Shown piece after piece: positions 26,878-37,139 of a stretch of 64,000 nucleotides of DNA; positions within the stretch are counted from its first letter, which is position 1; each line of letters opens with the position of its first letter. Source of the DNA: Pelomonas cellulosilytica (GTDB taxonomy: Bacteria > Pseudomonadota > Gammaproteobacteria > Burkholderiales > Burkholderiaceae_C); the NCBI RefSeq assembly GCF_021353265.1, contig NZ_JAJTWU010000004.1:124001-188000 (forward strand). The letters are read 5' to 3'. The notes below the pieces were generated by a model that saw only the letters and a program-made list of their open reading frames with translations, was not told the DNA's origin and did not search any database. A program made the translations under genes and the position numbers.

Positions 26878-27998
26878 GCGGAAGTCGGTTTGCAGTTGGC
26901 GGCGATGGCAGCGGACAGCAGGGCATCGTAGCGCTCGCGCATCCGCTGCTGGCCATGTTCAGCCAGTGCGCGTGCACGGGCGGCGGTCCCCAGACGTCCG
27001 GCAAGTGCCGGGTCGCGCAGCAGCCGCGCGATCGCCTCCGCCAGTGCGTGTTCGTCGCCCTCGGGCACCAGCAGCCCAGTGCGTTCGTGCTCGATGACAC
27101 CACGCACACCGATGACATCCGAGGCAATGCAGGCGCAGCCCGCCGCCATGGCCTCCACCAGCGCAAGCGGCATGCCTTCGAAGTGCGTGGCCAGTACGTA
27201 GATGCGCTGCGAGTGCAGCAGCGCCGGCATGTCGCTGTGGTGGCCCAGGAAGCGCACCTGGTCGTCCAGCTTCGCCCGCGCCACCTGCGCGCGTATGCGA
27301 GCCATCAGCGGCCCCGTGCCGGCCAGATGCAGGCGCGGCCTCAAGCCTTGCGCCGCGAGCTGGGCTATGGCGGCGATCAACGTCGCATGGTCCTTCTGCC
27401 GTGCAAAGCGCGCGGACATCACCAGCCCGGCCTCGCGTCCGCCAGCGGGCGCTGCGAAACGCGCCAGGTCGATGCCATTCGGTATGGCCACGGTCTTTTC
27501 CGCCGGCAGCCCCTGGGCCAGCAGGCTCTGGCGCACGCCTTCGCTGACGCCTACCAGGGCGGCGCTCTTCGCCGCAAGGCGGCGGGTCTGCCACAGGCTC
27601 AGGGGCGAATAGCGCTCGCGCGAGTTGTGCTCCACCTGCACGAGGACCGGCACGCCGGCACGTACTCCGGCCGCGCGGCCGATCAGGTGCTCTGGAAAGC
27701 CATGTGCCAGCAGTGCCACCGGCCGCAGCGTGCGCAAGAGGCGATCCAGCGACGAGACTGTCATGGCATGCCACCACCGGCTCGACACCAGATGCACCGC
27801 AAGGCCTTGAGCCCGCAGCGCCTCTACGCGGTTCATGGGTGTGTGGCGCTTGGTGCGCAGCACCAGCACCGGCTCGAAGGGGCCGCTGCGCAACGCGGCC
27901 AGGCACAGCTCAATGGCGACCTGGGTCGCGCCCGAAAAGCCGCCAGTCACGAAGTGCACGACCTTTCGACGGTCGGCGGGCGGGGTGTCGTGGGGCAT
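26874..27998 (-). CDS. Glycosyltransferase family 4
   Basis: This 374-residue GT-B retaining transferase has a glycine-rich N-terminal loop VTGGFSGATQVA. The GT4 C-terminal domain has IPNGIDLARF, MSARFARQKDHATLIAAI and the EX7E catalytic segment EGMPLALVEAMAAGCACIAS. It is divergent from the MsbA-type exporter (59 bases between start codons) and coupled to the GT9 gene. A role in LPS core or O-antigen synthesis is likely. Donor unknown. Confidence 0.88.
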   Translation of the reverse strand: MPHDTPPADRRKVVHFVTGGFSGATQVAIELCLAALRSGPFEPVLVLRTKRHTPMNRVEALRAQGLAVHLVSSRWWHAMTVSSLDRLLRTLRPVALLAHGFPEHLIGRAAGVRAGVPVLVQVEHNSRERYSPLSLWQTRRLAAKSAALVGVSEGVRQSLLAQGLPAEKTVAIPNGIDLARFAAPAGGREAGLVMSARFARQKDHATLIAAIAQLAAQGLRPRLHLAGTGPLMARIRAQVARAKLDDQVRFLGHHSDMPALLHSQRIYVLATHFEGMPLALVEAMAAGCACIASDVIGVRGVIEHERTGLLVPEGDEHALAEAIARLLRDPALAGRLGTAARARALAEHGQQRMRERYDALLSAAIAANCKPTSA

Positions 27999-28057
27999 GG
28001 GCGCGCAGTGTAATGAGGCCCATCGGCGGCCATCGCCGCGGGAGACAATCGCGCCCC

Positions 28058-29794
28058 ATGTCAGCAGACAAACAAGACTCTCCCGCCCGTCGTCTCGGCC
28101 AGTTCATCTACCCGCACCGCTGGGGCGCACTGTTGACCGTGCTGGCATACATCGGCCTGGCCTGCACCGAGCCGGCCATCCCTAAGCTGATCAAGTACGC
28201 ATTCGGCGACGGATTCGCGAAGAACGCTTTCCCGCTCTGGGCCGTGCCGGTCGTGCTGATCGGGCTGTACATGATCCGCGGCGTGTTTGGCTTCGCAGGC
28301 CAGTACCTCTTCAACTGGACCGTGACGCGTTGCGTGATGGACTTCCGCACCGCGCTCGTCAACGCGCTGCTACGGCTGGACGCCCAGGTCTACACGCGCA
28401 TGCAAGCCGGCACTGCCGTCAGCAAGGTCGTCAACGACCCGCAGCAGATCTTGCAGTTGACCGGCGAAGTGGGCATCAACGTGCTGCGCGACGGGCTGCC
28501 GGCCATCGCGATGCTGATCTACCTGTTTTACGTGAACTGGCAACTGACGCTGCTGAGCCTGGTCGTCACGCCGCTGATGGCGCTGGTCATGAAGAAGGTC
28601 AACCAGCGCGTGCGGCTGATGGCATCGCGCTCCTATGACACCCAGCTGGCGCTGGTGAACCGCGTGGACGACATCACGCGGGCCTGGCGCGTGGTGCGGC
28701 AGTTCGGAGCGGCGCCGCACGAGCTGGCGCGCTTCACCGAGGTGTCACAGGAAGTGCGCCGCACGAACCTGAAAGCGACGACGGCCGGCGCGCTGGGGCA
28801 ACCGCTGTCCCAACTGGTGGCGTCCGTCGGGCTGTCGGCCATCATCTGCATCGCGCTTTGGCAAGCGCGCCACACCGGCAGCGGCGTCGGAGACTTCGCC
28901 GAGTTCGTCGCCGCGCTGCTTCTGCTGACGTCGCGGCTGCGCCACCTCTCCGATCTGGCTGCGCCGGTCACGCGCGCGCTGGTCATTGCCCGCGGCTGCT
29001 TCGAGCTGATGGATGCGCCCAAGGAAGCCGATCACGGCACCCGCGAGCTGGACGCGCCGGCCCGAGGCGACATCATGCTGGACGACGTGCGGCTGACCTA
29101 TCCGGGCACCTCTCAACCGGCGCTGGATGGTCTGAGCGTCGCCTTCCGTGCCGGAAAGACTTCCGCGCTGGTCGGCGCGTCGGGCGCCGGCAAGAGTTCC
29201 ATCATCCACCTGCTGCTCGGCTTCGGCCAACCGGATGCCGGCCGCATCCTGATCGACGGCACCGACATCGAGACGCTGACCCGCGCCAGCCTGCGCCGCC
29301 AGTTCGCCGTTGTGTCGCAGGACATCGTGCTGTTCGACGACTCGGTCGCCAACAACATCGCCTACGCGCAGCCGCGCGACGAGGCCAGGCTGGAGGCCGC
29401 GCTGCGCGCCGCCCACCTGTGGGACTTCGTGCAGACGCTGCCGGAGGGCATCGAGACGCCAGTCGGCGCCAACGGCAGCAAGCTGTCGGGTGGCCAGCGG
29501 CAGCGGCTGGCTATCGCGAGGGCGCTCTACAAGGACGCGCCGGTCTGGATCTTCGACGAGGCCACGTCGGCGCTGGACACCGAGAGCGAGCGTGCCGTGC
29601 AGCAGGCGCTGGCCCAGTGGTCGGGCCGCAAGACGTTGATCGTCATCGCACACCGCCTGTCCACCATCCGCGACGCCGATGCCATCCATGTGATGGGCGC
29701 GGGCAGGCTGGTGGAGAGCGGCACGCATACCGAGCTGATCGCACGCGACGGGGCATACGCTGCGATGGTGCGCGCCCAGGCCGGAGAGGCGTGA
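28058..29794 (+). CDS. msbA: MsbA-type lipid A/LPS ABC exporter
   Basis: This 578-residue half-transporter flips lipid A-core across the inner membrane. The N-terminal six-helix ABC membrane domain covers about residues 15-320. The ATPase domain has Walker A VGASGAGKSSIIH near 373, Q-loop VVSQDIVLF, signature LSGGQRQRLAIARAL near 476 and Walker B VWIFDEATSALD near 499. The ATG at 28058 gives the usual length. The LPS gene setting favours MsbA over a drug exporter. Confidence 0.88.
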   Translation: MSADKQDSPARRLGQFIYPHRWGALLTVLAYIGLACTEPAIPKLIKYAFGDGFAKNAFPLWAVPVVLIGLYMIRGVFGFAGQYLFNWTVTRCVMDFRTALVNALLRLDAQVYTRMQAGTAVSKVVNDPQQILQLTGEVGINVLRDGLPAIAMLIYLFYVNWQLTLLSLVVTPLMALVMKKVNQRVRLMASRSYDTQLALVNRVDDITRAWRVVRQFGAAPHELARFTEVSQEVRRTNLKATTAGALGQPLSQLVASVGLSAIICIALWQARHTGSGVGDFAEFVAALLLLTSRLRHLSDLAAPVTRALVIARGCFELMDAPKEADHGTRELDAPARGDIMLDDVRLTYPGTSQPALDGLSVAFRAGKTSALVGASGAGKSSIIHLLLGFGQPDAGRILIDGTDIETLTRASLRRQFAVVSQDIVLFDDSVANNIAYAQPRDEARLEAALRAAHLWDFVQTLPEGIETPVGANGSKLSGGQRQRLAIARALYKDAPVWIFDEATSALDTESERAVQQALAQWSGRKTLIVIAHRLSTIRDADAIHVMGAGRLVESGTHTELIARDGAYAAMVRAQAGEA

Positions 29795-29935
29795 AGCGGC
29801 GTCGTTAGCTTGGCTGTGCGGGCCGCGGTCGCGCTCAGCGCACTCGGCAAGGTGATCGAGCCGGCATCTCCGACCGTCGAGATCGACACGGCCAGCCGGG
29901 CCGGAATCGTCGGCCGGGCTCGGACCGGCGCGGGC

Positions 29936-30409
29936 TCAACGCTTGTAGGCCACTCGCCCGCTCGAGGACCGGCCCAGCCTGATGCGCCACGTGCCGGGCA
30001 TCAAGAGGGCCGCCGCCTGGTTGCCGGCGAAGGCCTACGGGTAGCCGGCCAGGTGCTGGCGCCCTTGCCTCAGCCGGCTTCCGAGGGAGGGATCGTCCCT
30101 CGTCGGCGAGCCAGCCCGCGAACAACCAGATGCCGCGTTGAAGAACGACCGGCGCTGTCCCTTCCCCGACCGTCGGAAGCGCCTAGTGACAACGGCGGGG
30201 GCGCCGTAGCCGAACAAGGCGTCGGTCCGAAGTCCGCGACAGGGAGGTCCGCCCATGCGACGCCGGCGGTAGGCCGGCGGTAAGCGACCGCGACTGCCGA
30301 GGAAAATCAAGCGCTGCTCGATGAGCATCGGCGCCGCCCGAGCGGCGGGTGACGCGAAGGAGACGCACAGCGCAAGCGCTGCGCAGAGGGTTGCGGACAG
30401 GTTCTTCAT
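29936..30409 (-). pseudogene. Possible decayed small exported-protein gene
   Basis: An ATG at 30409 (with GAGGGCACC upstream) opens a convincing signal peptide, MKNLSATLCAALALCVSFAS, cleaved near ARA-AP. After about 35 residues the frame becomes Arg-rich and unconvincing, then meets TAG at 30035. Beyond it the same frame regains protein-like text (FAGNQAAALLMPGTWRIRLG, ending VAYKR-stop at 29936). This looks like a gene damaged by frameshifts and a nonsense codon. I recognise no family. The rest of the gap (29795-29935 and 30410-30565) shows nothing. Confidence 0.3.
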
Positions 30410-30565
30410 GGTGCCCTCCTCACGAAAGGCACGACAACTGCGTCGACTTCATGGCCGAGCAAGTTCTGCACCACCAACTGCAAGTCGTTGATCGGAGGGT
30501 GATCGAGGTCGGCGCCTCGGGCGGGTGTCAAGAACTCCGACGCTGTTCTCAGCTGTCGCGGTCCG

Positions 30566-31870
30566 TCAGCGCAGCGAGTCAGGCGCGCTCGCGGCGAAGC
30601 CCGCCGACCTGCCGCGCCGCAGTGACGCCGGGTCGATCTGCGGTGCCCGGGCCGGCCAGCCGAAGAAGCGCTGCACCTCTGCGCGCTTGGCCAGCGTGTC
30701 GCTCATGCCCAGGTTGACGAGCTCGCCGATGAAGCTCGGCTCGAACAGCAGGTAGCTGACCAGCGCCGACCCGCTGGTCTTCTTGCCCCGTCCACTGACG
30801 CCGAAGGCCCGCAGCATCGCGCGGACGGATTTCGGCAGGCTGGCCTGGTGCTCGCCGGCCAAGTCGTCCAGGCGGCGGCTGGGCGCGATGACGAGCAGCT
30901 CGATGGGCCGTAGCGCCGTGGCTGACCGAGCCTCGCGCGGCAGCAGCGCCAGCGTGCGGTTGATGCGACGCAGCCGCTCCACATCCACCGACAGCGCGTC
31001 CAGGAAGATGTTGGACAGCGCATGGCCGGCGATCTGAGCCATGCTGGGGTGGCTGCCCACCTCCAGCCGGCGCCGGCCTTCGGGCTCCTTCATCCGGCCG
31101 GCGCCGATGACGAGGACGCGGTCGGCGCCCAGGTGCACGGCGGGCGAGATCGGCGCGCTCTGGCGCATGGAGCCGTCGCCGAACCATTCGACATCGCCTT
31201 CGAAGTCCAGCGGCTCGGCCGGGAAGATGAACGGGATGGCCGATGAGGCCATGAGATGACCCAGATCGAGCCGCGTCTGTACCGCCATGCGCTGCTCGCG
31301 CAGCCACGGCACGACATGATGGTGCGTCTGGAAGAACGTCACGTGCTGGCCCGACGAATAGCTGGAGCCCGTCAGCGCCAGCGCGCGCAGGTGGCCGCCG
31401 GCCAGCATCGACTCGACACGGCCCATGTCGAGGTAGCGCATCAGCAACTGGCGCAGCGGCTCGTTGTCCAGCAGGCTGCGCGGGCGGCTGCGCGTCCAGC
31501 GGGCGATGGCCCAGCCCAGGCTCAGCATCGACACCCAGCGCGCGCCGCTCTTCACCGCTTCGAAAGCGTCGGCCCGGTAGATGTCTTCGACATGCAGGCC
31601 TTGCCACAGGTGCAGCAGCCCGTCCACGGCGCCGTCGAAATCATCAGCGTGGCAGGCCAGCGCCGAAGCGCTGATGGCGCCGGCTGACGTTCCGCTGATG
31701 ATGGGAAAGGGGTTGCCCTGCGTGACACCGGCGTCACGGCGTAGCTGCGCCAGCGCCGCCAGCACGCCCACCTGGTAGGCCGCACGTGCGCCGCCGCCGG
31801 TCAGGATGAGGCCGGTGACGGGCTGCGGGCGGGGCAGCCCGTCGAGGGGCTGGGGCGCTGTGGGCTGCAT
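30566..31870 (-). CDS. Patatin-like phospholipase
   Basis: This 434-residue acyl hydrolase has a Ser-Asp dyad. The oxyanion loop LILTGGGARAAYQVG lies near residue 22, the nucleophile elbow is GTSAGAISA, and the dyad Asp is in WFGDGSMRQ. A C-terminal segment of about 120 residues follows the patatin core. No signal peptide is seen, so it may act in the cytoplasm or on the inner membrane. The ATG at 31870 is chosen over a GTG at 31891. It lies 31 bases after dnaE on the same strand and may be co-transcribed. Confidence 0.88.
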   Translation of the reverse strand: MQPTAPQPLDGLPRPQPVTGLILTGGGARAAYQVGVLAALAQLRRDAGVTQGNPFPIISGTSAGAISASALACHADDFDGAVDGLLHLWQGLHVEDIYRADAFEAVKSGARWVSMLSLGWAIARWTRSRPRSLLDNEPLRQLLMRYLDMGRVESMLAGGHLRALALTGSSYSSGQHVTFFQTHHHVVPWLREQRMAVQTRLDLGHLMASSAIPFIFPAEPLDFEGDVEWFGDGSMRQSAPISPAVHLGADRVLVIGAGRMKEPEGRRRLEVGSHPSMAQIAGHALSNIFLDALSVDVERLRRINRTLALLPREARSATALRPIELLVIAPSRRLDDLAGEHQASLPKSVRAMLRAFGVSGRGKKTSGSALVSYLLFEPSFIGELVNLGMSDTLAKRAEVQRFFGWPARAPQIDPASLRRGRSAGFAASAPDSLR

Positions 31871-31901
31871 GGGGCGGGAATCATCGCCCACCCTCGGCCG
31901 C

Positions 31902-34900
31902 TCAGCCCTCGTAGATGACCTCGGCCGCGCTGCCCAATTTCACGAGTGCCTCGTCCGCGGGCCAGAAGCGGCTGGCCTCACCCAGCTCCACCAGCCAGCG
32001 GGCGCCTACGCCGCCGGCCGGGGGCTCGGCCTGCACGGCCACGCGCACCGGCAGGCCCAGCCGCCGCACGCCGCCCTCCTCCGTCTCCACGTCGCGCGGC
32101 GGGAAGCGCTGCACCAGCTCGTGGATGAGGCCGGCCGCACCCGCATTGCCCAGCAGCAAGTGACGGCCGAAGCGTGCCCGCGCCGCAGCCAGGCTCCAGA
32201 CCGCCTGCACGTTCATGCGCAGGCCGCCGGAGAAGCGGTCGTTTTGCACCTTGCCCTGGGCAATGATCAGTTCGTCCTCGGCCAGCAGCTCCTTGTTGGC
32301 GTTCAACAGCTCCTCGTTGGCAACGGCCTCGATGGCATCGCTCTTGTCGTCCAGCTTGAAGATGCCGACGCGGCCGCGTTGACCGTTGATGATGCGCATG
32401 CCGCTGACGATGCCGGCCACCAGCACGGGGTCGCGGCTGTCCTGCAGGTCGGCGATCTGGCGTTTGACGATGCGGCGCACCTCGGCGCCGCTCTGGTCGA
32501 ACAGGTGGCCGGACAGGTAGAAGCCGATGGCCGTCTTCTCCAGCGACAGCCGCTCCTTGATGCTCCATTGCGGCGCGTCGACGAGGTCCGGTTCGGCCGT
32601 GCTGGACGCATGCGAGTCGCCGAAGTCGAACAGGCCGCCCTGGTCGGCATTGGCCTCGGTCGTCTCGGCGTGCGTGTAGCCGCGGCCGACGCTGGCCAGC
32701 AGCTTGGAACGCTCGGGGTTGATGCTGTCGAACGCCCCGGCCTTGATGAGCGCCTCGACGACGCGCTTGTTCACGGCCTTGCGGTCCACGCGCAGGCAGA
32801 AGTCGTAGAAGCTCAGGAACGGGCCGCCCGCCTCGCGCGCCGCAACGATGGCCTCGATGGCGCCGCGGCCCGTGCCTTTGACGGCGCCGAGGCCGTAGTT
32901 GACGAGCCGGCTAGTCAGCGGCTCGAAGCGGTACTGGCCCTTGTTCACACAGGGCGCCTGGAAGTCGATGCCGAACAGCTTGGCGTCGTTGAGCAACACC
33001 TTGAGCTTGTCGGTGTCGTCCATTTCGATGGTCATGTTCGCGGCGTAGAACTCGGCCGTGTAGTGCGCCTTGAGCCACGCCGTGTGGTAGCTCAGCAGCG
33101 CGTACGCGGCGGCGTGCGACTTGTTGAAGCCGTAGCCCGCGAACTTCTCCATCAAGTCGAAGACCTCGTCGGCCTTGTCCTGGTCAATGCCCTTCTCCGC
33201 GGCGCCCTTGCGGAAGATCTCGCGGTGCATGGCCATTTCCTCGGCCTTCTTCTTGCCCATCGCGCGGCGCAGCATGTCGGCGCCGCCGAGGCTGTAGCCG
33301 CCCAGCACCTGGGCGGACTGCATCACCTGCTCCTGATAGACGAAGACGCCATAGGTCTCGGCCAGCACCTGCTCCAGCAGCGGGTGCGGGTACTCGATGA
33401 CCTCTTTGCCGTGCTTGCGGGCGACGAAAGACGGGATCAGGTCCATCGGACCCGGCCGGTATAGCGACACCAGCGCGATGAGGTCCTCGAAACGTGACGG
33501 TCGCGCGTCCTTCAGCAGCCGCTGCATGCCGGGCGATTCGAACTGGAACACGCTTTCCGACAGGCCCTTGCCGAACAGGTCGAAGGTCTTGCGATCGTCC
33601 AGCGGCACGGTGGCCCAGTCGAAACCCGCGCGGTCCGCGTGGCGGGCAACGATGAAGTTCTTGGCCAGCTCCAGGATGGTCAGCGTGGCCAGGCCCAGGA
33701 AGTCGAACTTCACGAGGCCGATGGCCTCCACGTCGTCCTTGTCGAACTGGCTGACGGCTGACGTCGAGCCGGGCTGCTGGTACTGCGGGCAGAAGTCGGT
33801 GATCTTGCCCGGCGCGATCAGCACGCCGCCGGCGTGCATGCCGATGGAGCGCACCGTGCCCTCCACGCGGGCGGCCATCTCCAGCAGGCCGGCCACCTCC
33901 TCATCGGCCTTCTCGCGCTCCTCGATCTCCGGCGACTCGTGCCGCGCGTAGACCATCTTGGCCTTGTCGGGGTCGAAGTTGGGCGGCAGCTTGGCCAGCG
34001 TCACCGTCTTGCCGGGCGGCGCGGGCACGAGCTTGGCGATGGAGTCCACGTGGCCGAAGCCCATGCCCAGCACGCGGCCGATGTCGCGCAGCGCGCCCTT
34101 CGCGGCCATCGTGCCGAACGTCGCGATCTGGCTGACCGCCGGCAGGCCGTACTTGTTCTTGACGTAGTCGATGACGCGGTCGCGGTTGCCCTGGCAGAAG
34201 TCGATGTCGAAGTCGGGCATCGACACGCGTTCCGGGTTCAGGAAGCGCTCGAACAGCAGGTTGTAGCGCAGCGGGTCCAAGTCTGTGATGAGCAGCGCAT
34301 ACGCGACTAGCGAGCCGGCGCCCGAGCCCCGGCCGGGGCCGACCGGGCAGCCGTTTTCCTTGGCCCAGCGGATGAAGTCCGACACGATGAGGAAGTAGCC
34401 CGGGAAGCCCATCTTGATGATGGTGTTCAGCTCGAACTCCAGCCGCTCGACGTAACGCGGCCGCTCCTTTTCGCGCTCGGTCTCGTTCGGGAACAGGTGG
34501 ACCAACCGGTCCTTCAGGCCGGCGTGGCTCAGCTCGCGGAAGTACTGCTCCATCGGCATCGGCGTCCCGTCTTCCAGCAGCGGCGTCGGGAAGTTGGGCA
34601 GCTGCGGCTTGCCCAGCACGAGGGTGAGTGAGCAGCGGCGCGCGATCTCAACGGTGTTCTGGATGGCGCTCGGGATGTCCTTGAACAGCTCACGCATCTG
34701 CGCCTGCGTCTTGAAATGCTGGCTGGGCAGGAAGCGCTTGATGCGCTTGGGATTGGCCAGCGTCTCGCCTTCGGCCACGCAGACGCGCGCCTCGTGGGCA
34801 CCGAAGTCGTCCTCGGTCAGGAACTGGATCGGGTGCGTGGCCACCACGGGCAGGCCCAGCTCGGCGGCAAGAGGCACGCTGGCCTGCACCAGCGCTTCCT

Positions 34901-35456
34901 GGCCCGGCAGGCCGGCGCGCTGCAGCTCGATGTAGAAGCGGTTGGGAAAGATGGCAGAGAGCCTCTGCGCCCATTCGCGGGCACGCGCCTTGTCGCCCTG
35001 CAGCAGGGCCTGGCCGAGGCCGCCCAGCTGCGCGCCGGACAGGCAGATCAGCCCGCCGCCCAGCTCCTCCAGCCATTCCCATTTCAGGCAGGCCTGGTTG
35101 CGCTGCACGTTCTGGATCCAAGCCCGCGACAGCAGCTCGCTGAGATTCAGGTAGCCCTGCTTGTCCTGCACCAGCAGCAACAGCCGCGTGGGTGGCTTGT
35201 CGGTCGCCTCGGTCTCCAGCCAGCAGTCGGCACCGAGGATGGGCTGGACACCCTTCTTGCGGCAGGCCGAATAGAACTTGATGCCACCGAACAGGTTGGC
35301 GAGATCGGTCACGGCGGCGGCCACCTGGCCATCGGCGGCCGCAGCGGCGGCGGCGTCATCGGTTCTCAGCGTGCCGTCCACCACCGAGAACTCGGTGTGC
35401 ATGCGCAGGTGGACGAAGGGCAGGTCTGGGGTGTCAGGGGCGTCGGTCTCGGGCAT
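31902..35456 (-). CDS. dnaE: DNA polymerase III subunit alpha
   Basis: This 1184-residue replicative polymerase is of the DnaE1 type. The N-terminal PHP domain begins FVHLRMHTEFSVVDG. The polymerase active site has PDFDIDFC near residue 413 and the third Asp further on, with the conserved VGPGRGSGAGSLVAYAL. The C-terminal tandem HhH, OB-fold (VLVAGIVSGMRIINGQRGR) and tau-binding regions are present. Length is normal. The start is ATG at 35456. Confidence 0.97.
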   Translation of the reverse strand: MPETDAPDTPDLPFVHLRMHTEFSVVDGTLRTDDAAAAAAADGQVAAAVTDLANLFGGIKFYSACRKKGVQPILGADCWLETEATDKPPTRLLLLVQDKQGYLNLSELLSRAWIQNVQRNQACLKWEWLEELGGGLICLSGAQLGGLGQALLQGDKARAREWAQRLSAIFPNRFYIELQRAGLPGQEALVQASVPLAAELGLPVVATHPIQFLTEDDFGAHEARVCVAEGETLANPKRIKRFLPSQHFKTQAQMRELFKDIPSAIQNTVEIARRCSLTLVLGKPQLPNFPTPLLEDGTPMPMEQYFRELSHAGLKDRLVHLFPNETEREKERPRYVERLEFELNTIIKMGFPGYFLIVSDFIRWAKENGCPVGPGRGSGAGSLVAYALLITDLDPLRYNLLFERFLNPERVSMPDFDIDFCQGNRDRVIDYVKNKYGLPAVSQIATFGTMAAKGALRDIGRVLGMGFGHVDSIAKLVPAPPGKTVTLAKLPPNFDPDKAKMVYARHESPEIEEREKADEEVAGLLEMAARVEGTVRSIGMHAGGVLIAPGKITDFCPQYQQPGSTSAVSQFDKDDVEAIGLVKFDFLGLATLTILELAKNFIVARHADRAGFDWATVPLDDRKTFDLFGKGLSESVFQFESPGMQRLLKDARPSRFEDLIALVSLYRPGPMDLIPSFVARKHGKEVIEYPHPLLEQVLAETYGVFVYQEQVMQSAQVLGGYSLGGADMLRRAMGKKKAEEMAMHREIFRKGAAEKGIDQDKADEVFDLMEKFAGYGFNKSHAAAYALLSYHTAWLKAHYTAEFYAANMTIEMDDTDKLKVLLNDAKLFGIDFQAPCVNKGQYRFEPLTSRLVNYGLGAVKGTGRGAIEAIVAAREAGGPFLSFYDFCLRVDRKAVNKRVVEALIKAGAFDSINPERSKLLASVGRGYTHAETTEANADQGGLFDFGDSHASSTAEPDLVDAPQWSIKERLSLEKTAIGFYLSGHLFDQSGAEVRRIVKRQIADLQDSRDPVLVAGIVSGMRIINGQRGRVGIFKLDDKSDAIEAVANEELLNANKELLAEDELIIAQGKVQNDRFSGGLRMNVQAVWSLAAARARFGRHLLLGNAGAAGLIHELVQRFPPRDVETEEGGVRRLGLPVRVAVQAEPPAGGVGARWLVELGEASRFWPADEALVKLGSAAEVIYEG

Positions 35457-35503
35457 CGGGTCATTGTAGAAAGCCGGCCCACCCGCGCCGGGCGCGCGCC
35501 CGG

Positions 35504-36034
35504 TTAGAGCGAGCGCAACACCTGGCCGCTCACCCGGCCGAGCTGCGACAGCGCTACCGCTGCGTCATGGGCCGTTGTCGGGTGCGTCACCACCGTCCAG
35601 CGCCCGTGCTCGCTCGCGTCACGCACATCGCAGATCACCCGCACGCGGTCGGGCCGGAGCGTTAGCAGTCCAGCTACCAGAAACCCGGTGAAAGCCCCGT
35701 ACACGAGGCCCAGCCCAAGCACGGCGACCGGCGACGCGACTGCAGCCGGCCAGCCAGTGCCAAGCAATAGCCCGGCCATCAGTAGGCCGAGCGCCGCACC
35801 GGCCACGCCCAGCCGCCCATGAGATCGAAGCAGCGTGCACCAGATGCCATGGCTTTCTGGCTCCAGCTTACGGGCCAAGTGCGGGTCGCGCGGCGTGACG
35901 ACGAAGATGCCGAGCTTTCGGCGCGACCGCTCACCGACCGCCTGGGCGGCGCGCGCGGCACTATGGCCATCATGGAAGGTGGCGGCCACTAAGGTCAGTG
36001 ACCGTTCGCCAAAAAGGGTCAGGGCGGGATGCAT
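35504..36034 (-). CDS. Uncharacterised two-helix membrane protein
   Basis: This 176-residue protein has an N-terminal soluble part (TLVAATFHDGHSAARAAQAVG). Two Gly/Ala-rich transmembrane helices follow (around 79-97 and 102-125), then a soluble end with HPTTAHDAAVALSQLG. The layout resembles small stress-related membrane proteins with a glycine-zipper hairpin, but I cannot name a family. The ATG at 36034 is preferred over one 20 codons upstream. It is transcribed away from the cyclophilin gene and lies 47 bases before dnaE on the same strand. Confidence 0.6.
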   Translation of the reverse strand: MHPALTLFGERSLTLVAATFHDGHSAARAAQAVGERSRRKLGIFVVTPRDPHLARKLEPESHGIWCTLLRSHGRLGVAGAALGLLMAGLLLGTGWPAAVASPVAVLGLGLVYGAFTGFLVAGLLTLRPDRVRVICDVRDASEHGRWTVVTHPTTAHDAAVALSQLGRVSGQVLRSL

Positions 36035-36158
36035 GGCCTTCTCCAGAAGCGGGATACCGCATTGAAGCCCTTCGCCTTTGGGCGTGGCAGCCACCGACTT
36101 CGCAAATAGCTGTCGGCCTTCACCTACGGCCGGCAGGCCGCGCCGTTAAGCTCAGCGC

Positions 36159-37103
36159 ATGGAACACCCTGCCCTTTGCGTTGCCGCGATGCTGCTGACG
36201 GCCGCGGCCCTTACCGTCGCGCATGCCGCCCCGCGACGCGCCGAAACCAGGCAAGCGCCGCGTCAGAGCGCCCAGGAGATCCTCGCCGCGTCGCCGGCGG
36301 CGGACTGGCGCGCCCTGGACCCGGAGAACACGCTCGTGATGGAGCTGGCCACCGGCCAGGTGCTCATCGAGCTGGCCCCGCGCTTCGCGCCAGCACACGT
36401 CGCCAACATCCGGGCGCTGGCCCGCGGCGGCTTCTGGGACGGCCTGGCCATCCTTCGCGTGCAGGACAACTTCGTCACGCAATGGGGCGACCCCGACGGC
36501 GAGGACGCGGCCAAGGCCCGGCCTCTGCCCGCCGGTGCCAGTGCCCGGTTGCCGGCGGAGTTCTCCGTGCCGATCGACCGCATCGGCAAGTCAGCCGGCT
36601 TCACGAAGCTGCCCGACGTCGATGGCTGGGCGCCGCGCACCGGGTTTGCCGAAGGCTTTCCCGTCGCTGCCGACCCGAAGGCCGGCAAGGCCTGGCTGGC
36701 GCACTGCTACGGCATGGTGGGCGCCGGCCGTGGCGATGCGGTCGACTCCAGCAACGGCAGCGAGCTGTACGTCGTCATCGGCCAGGCCCCGCGCGGGCTG
36801 GACCTCAACATCACCGTCGTCGGCCGCGTGCTCAAGGGCATGGAGCTGCTGTCCGCCCTGCCCCGCGGCACGGCGGCGATGGGCTTCTACGACAAGCCCG
36901 AGCAGCGCACCGGTATCCAGCGCGTACGGCTGCTGGCCGATGTACCCGCCGAGGAACGCCCGGCGCTGCAGGTGCTCAAGACGGACTCCGCGACCTGGGC
37001 CCAGCTGCTGGATGCGCGCCGCTACCGCAGCGGCTGGTTCGTGCACAGCCCGGGACACATCGAGATCTGCAGCGCCAGCGTGCCGACGCGCGCAGCGCCT
37101 TGA
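36159..37103 (+). CDS. Exported cyclophilin-type peptidyl-prolyl isomerase
   Basis: This 314-residue protein has a signal peptide ([20 protein letters not shown], cleavage near AHA-AP) and a cyclophilin fold. Recognisable segments are [46 protein letters not shown] and [24 protein letters not shown] text. It is longer than cytoplasmic cyclophilins, with an extra loop around 115-165 and a C-terminal extension. It probably works in the periplasm on protein folding. Confidence 0.85.
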   Translation: MEHPALCVAAMLLTAAALTVAHAAPRRAETRQAPRQSAQEILAASPAADWRALDPENTLVMELATGQVLIELAPRFAPAHVANIRALARGGFWDGLAILRVQDNFVTQWGDPDGEDAAKARPLPAGASARLPAEFSVPIDRIGKSAGFTKLPDVDGWAPRTGFAEGFPVAADPKAGKAWLAHCYGMVGAGRGDAVDSSNGSELYVVIGQAPRGLDLNITVVGRVLKGMELLSALPRGTAAMGFYDKPEQRTGIQRVRLLADVPAEERPALQVLKTDSATWAQLLDARRYRSGWFVHSPGHIEICSASVPTRAAP

Positions 37104-37139
37104 GTTCTTCGTCCGGGCTCGGCCCGAAATGCGCGCTGC

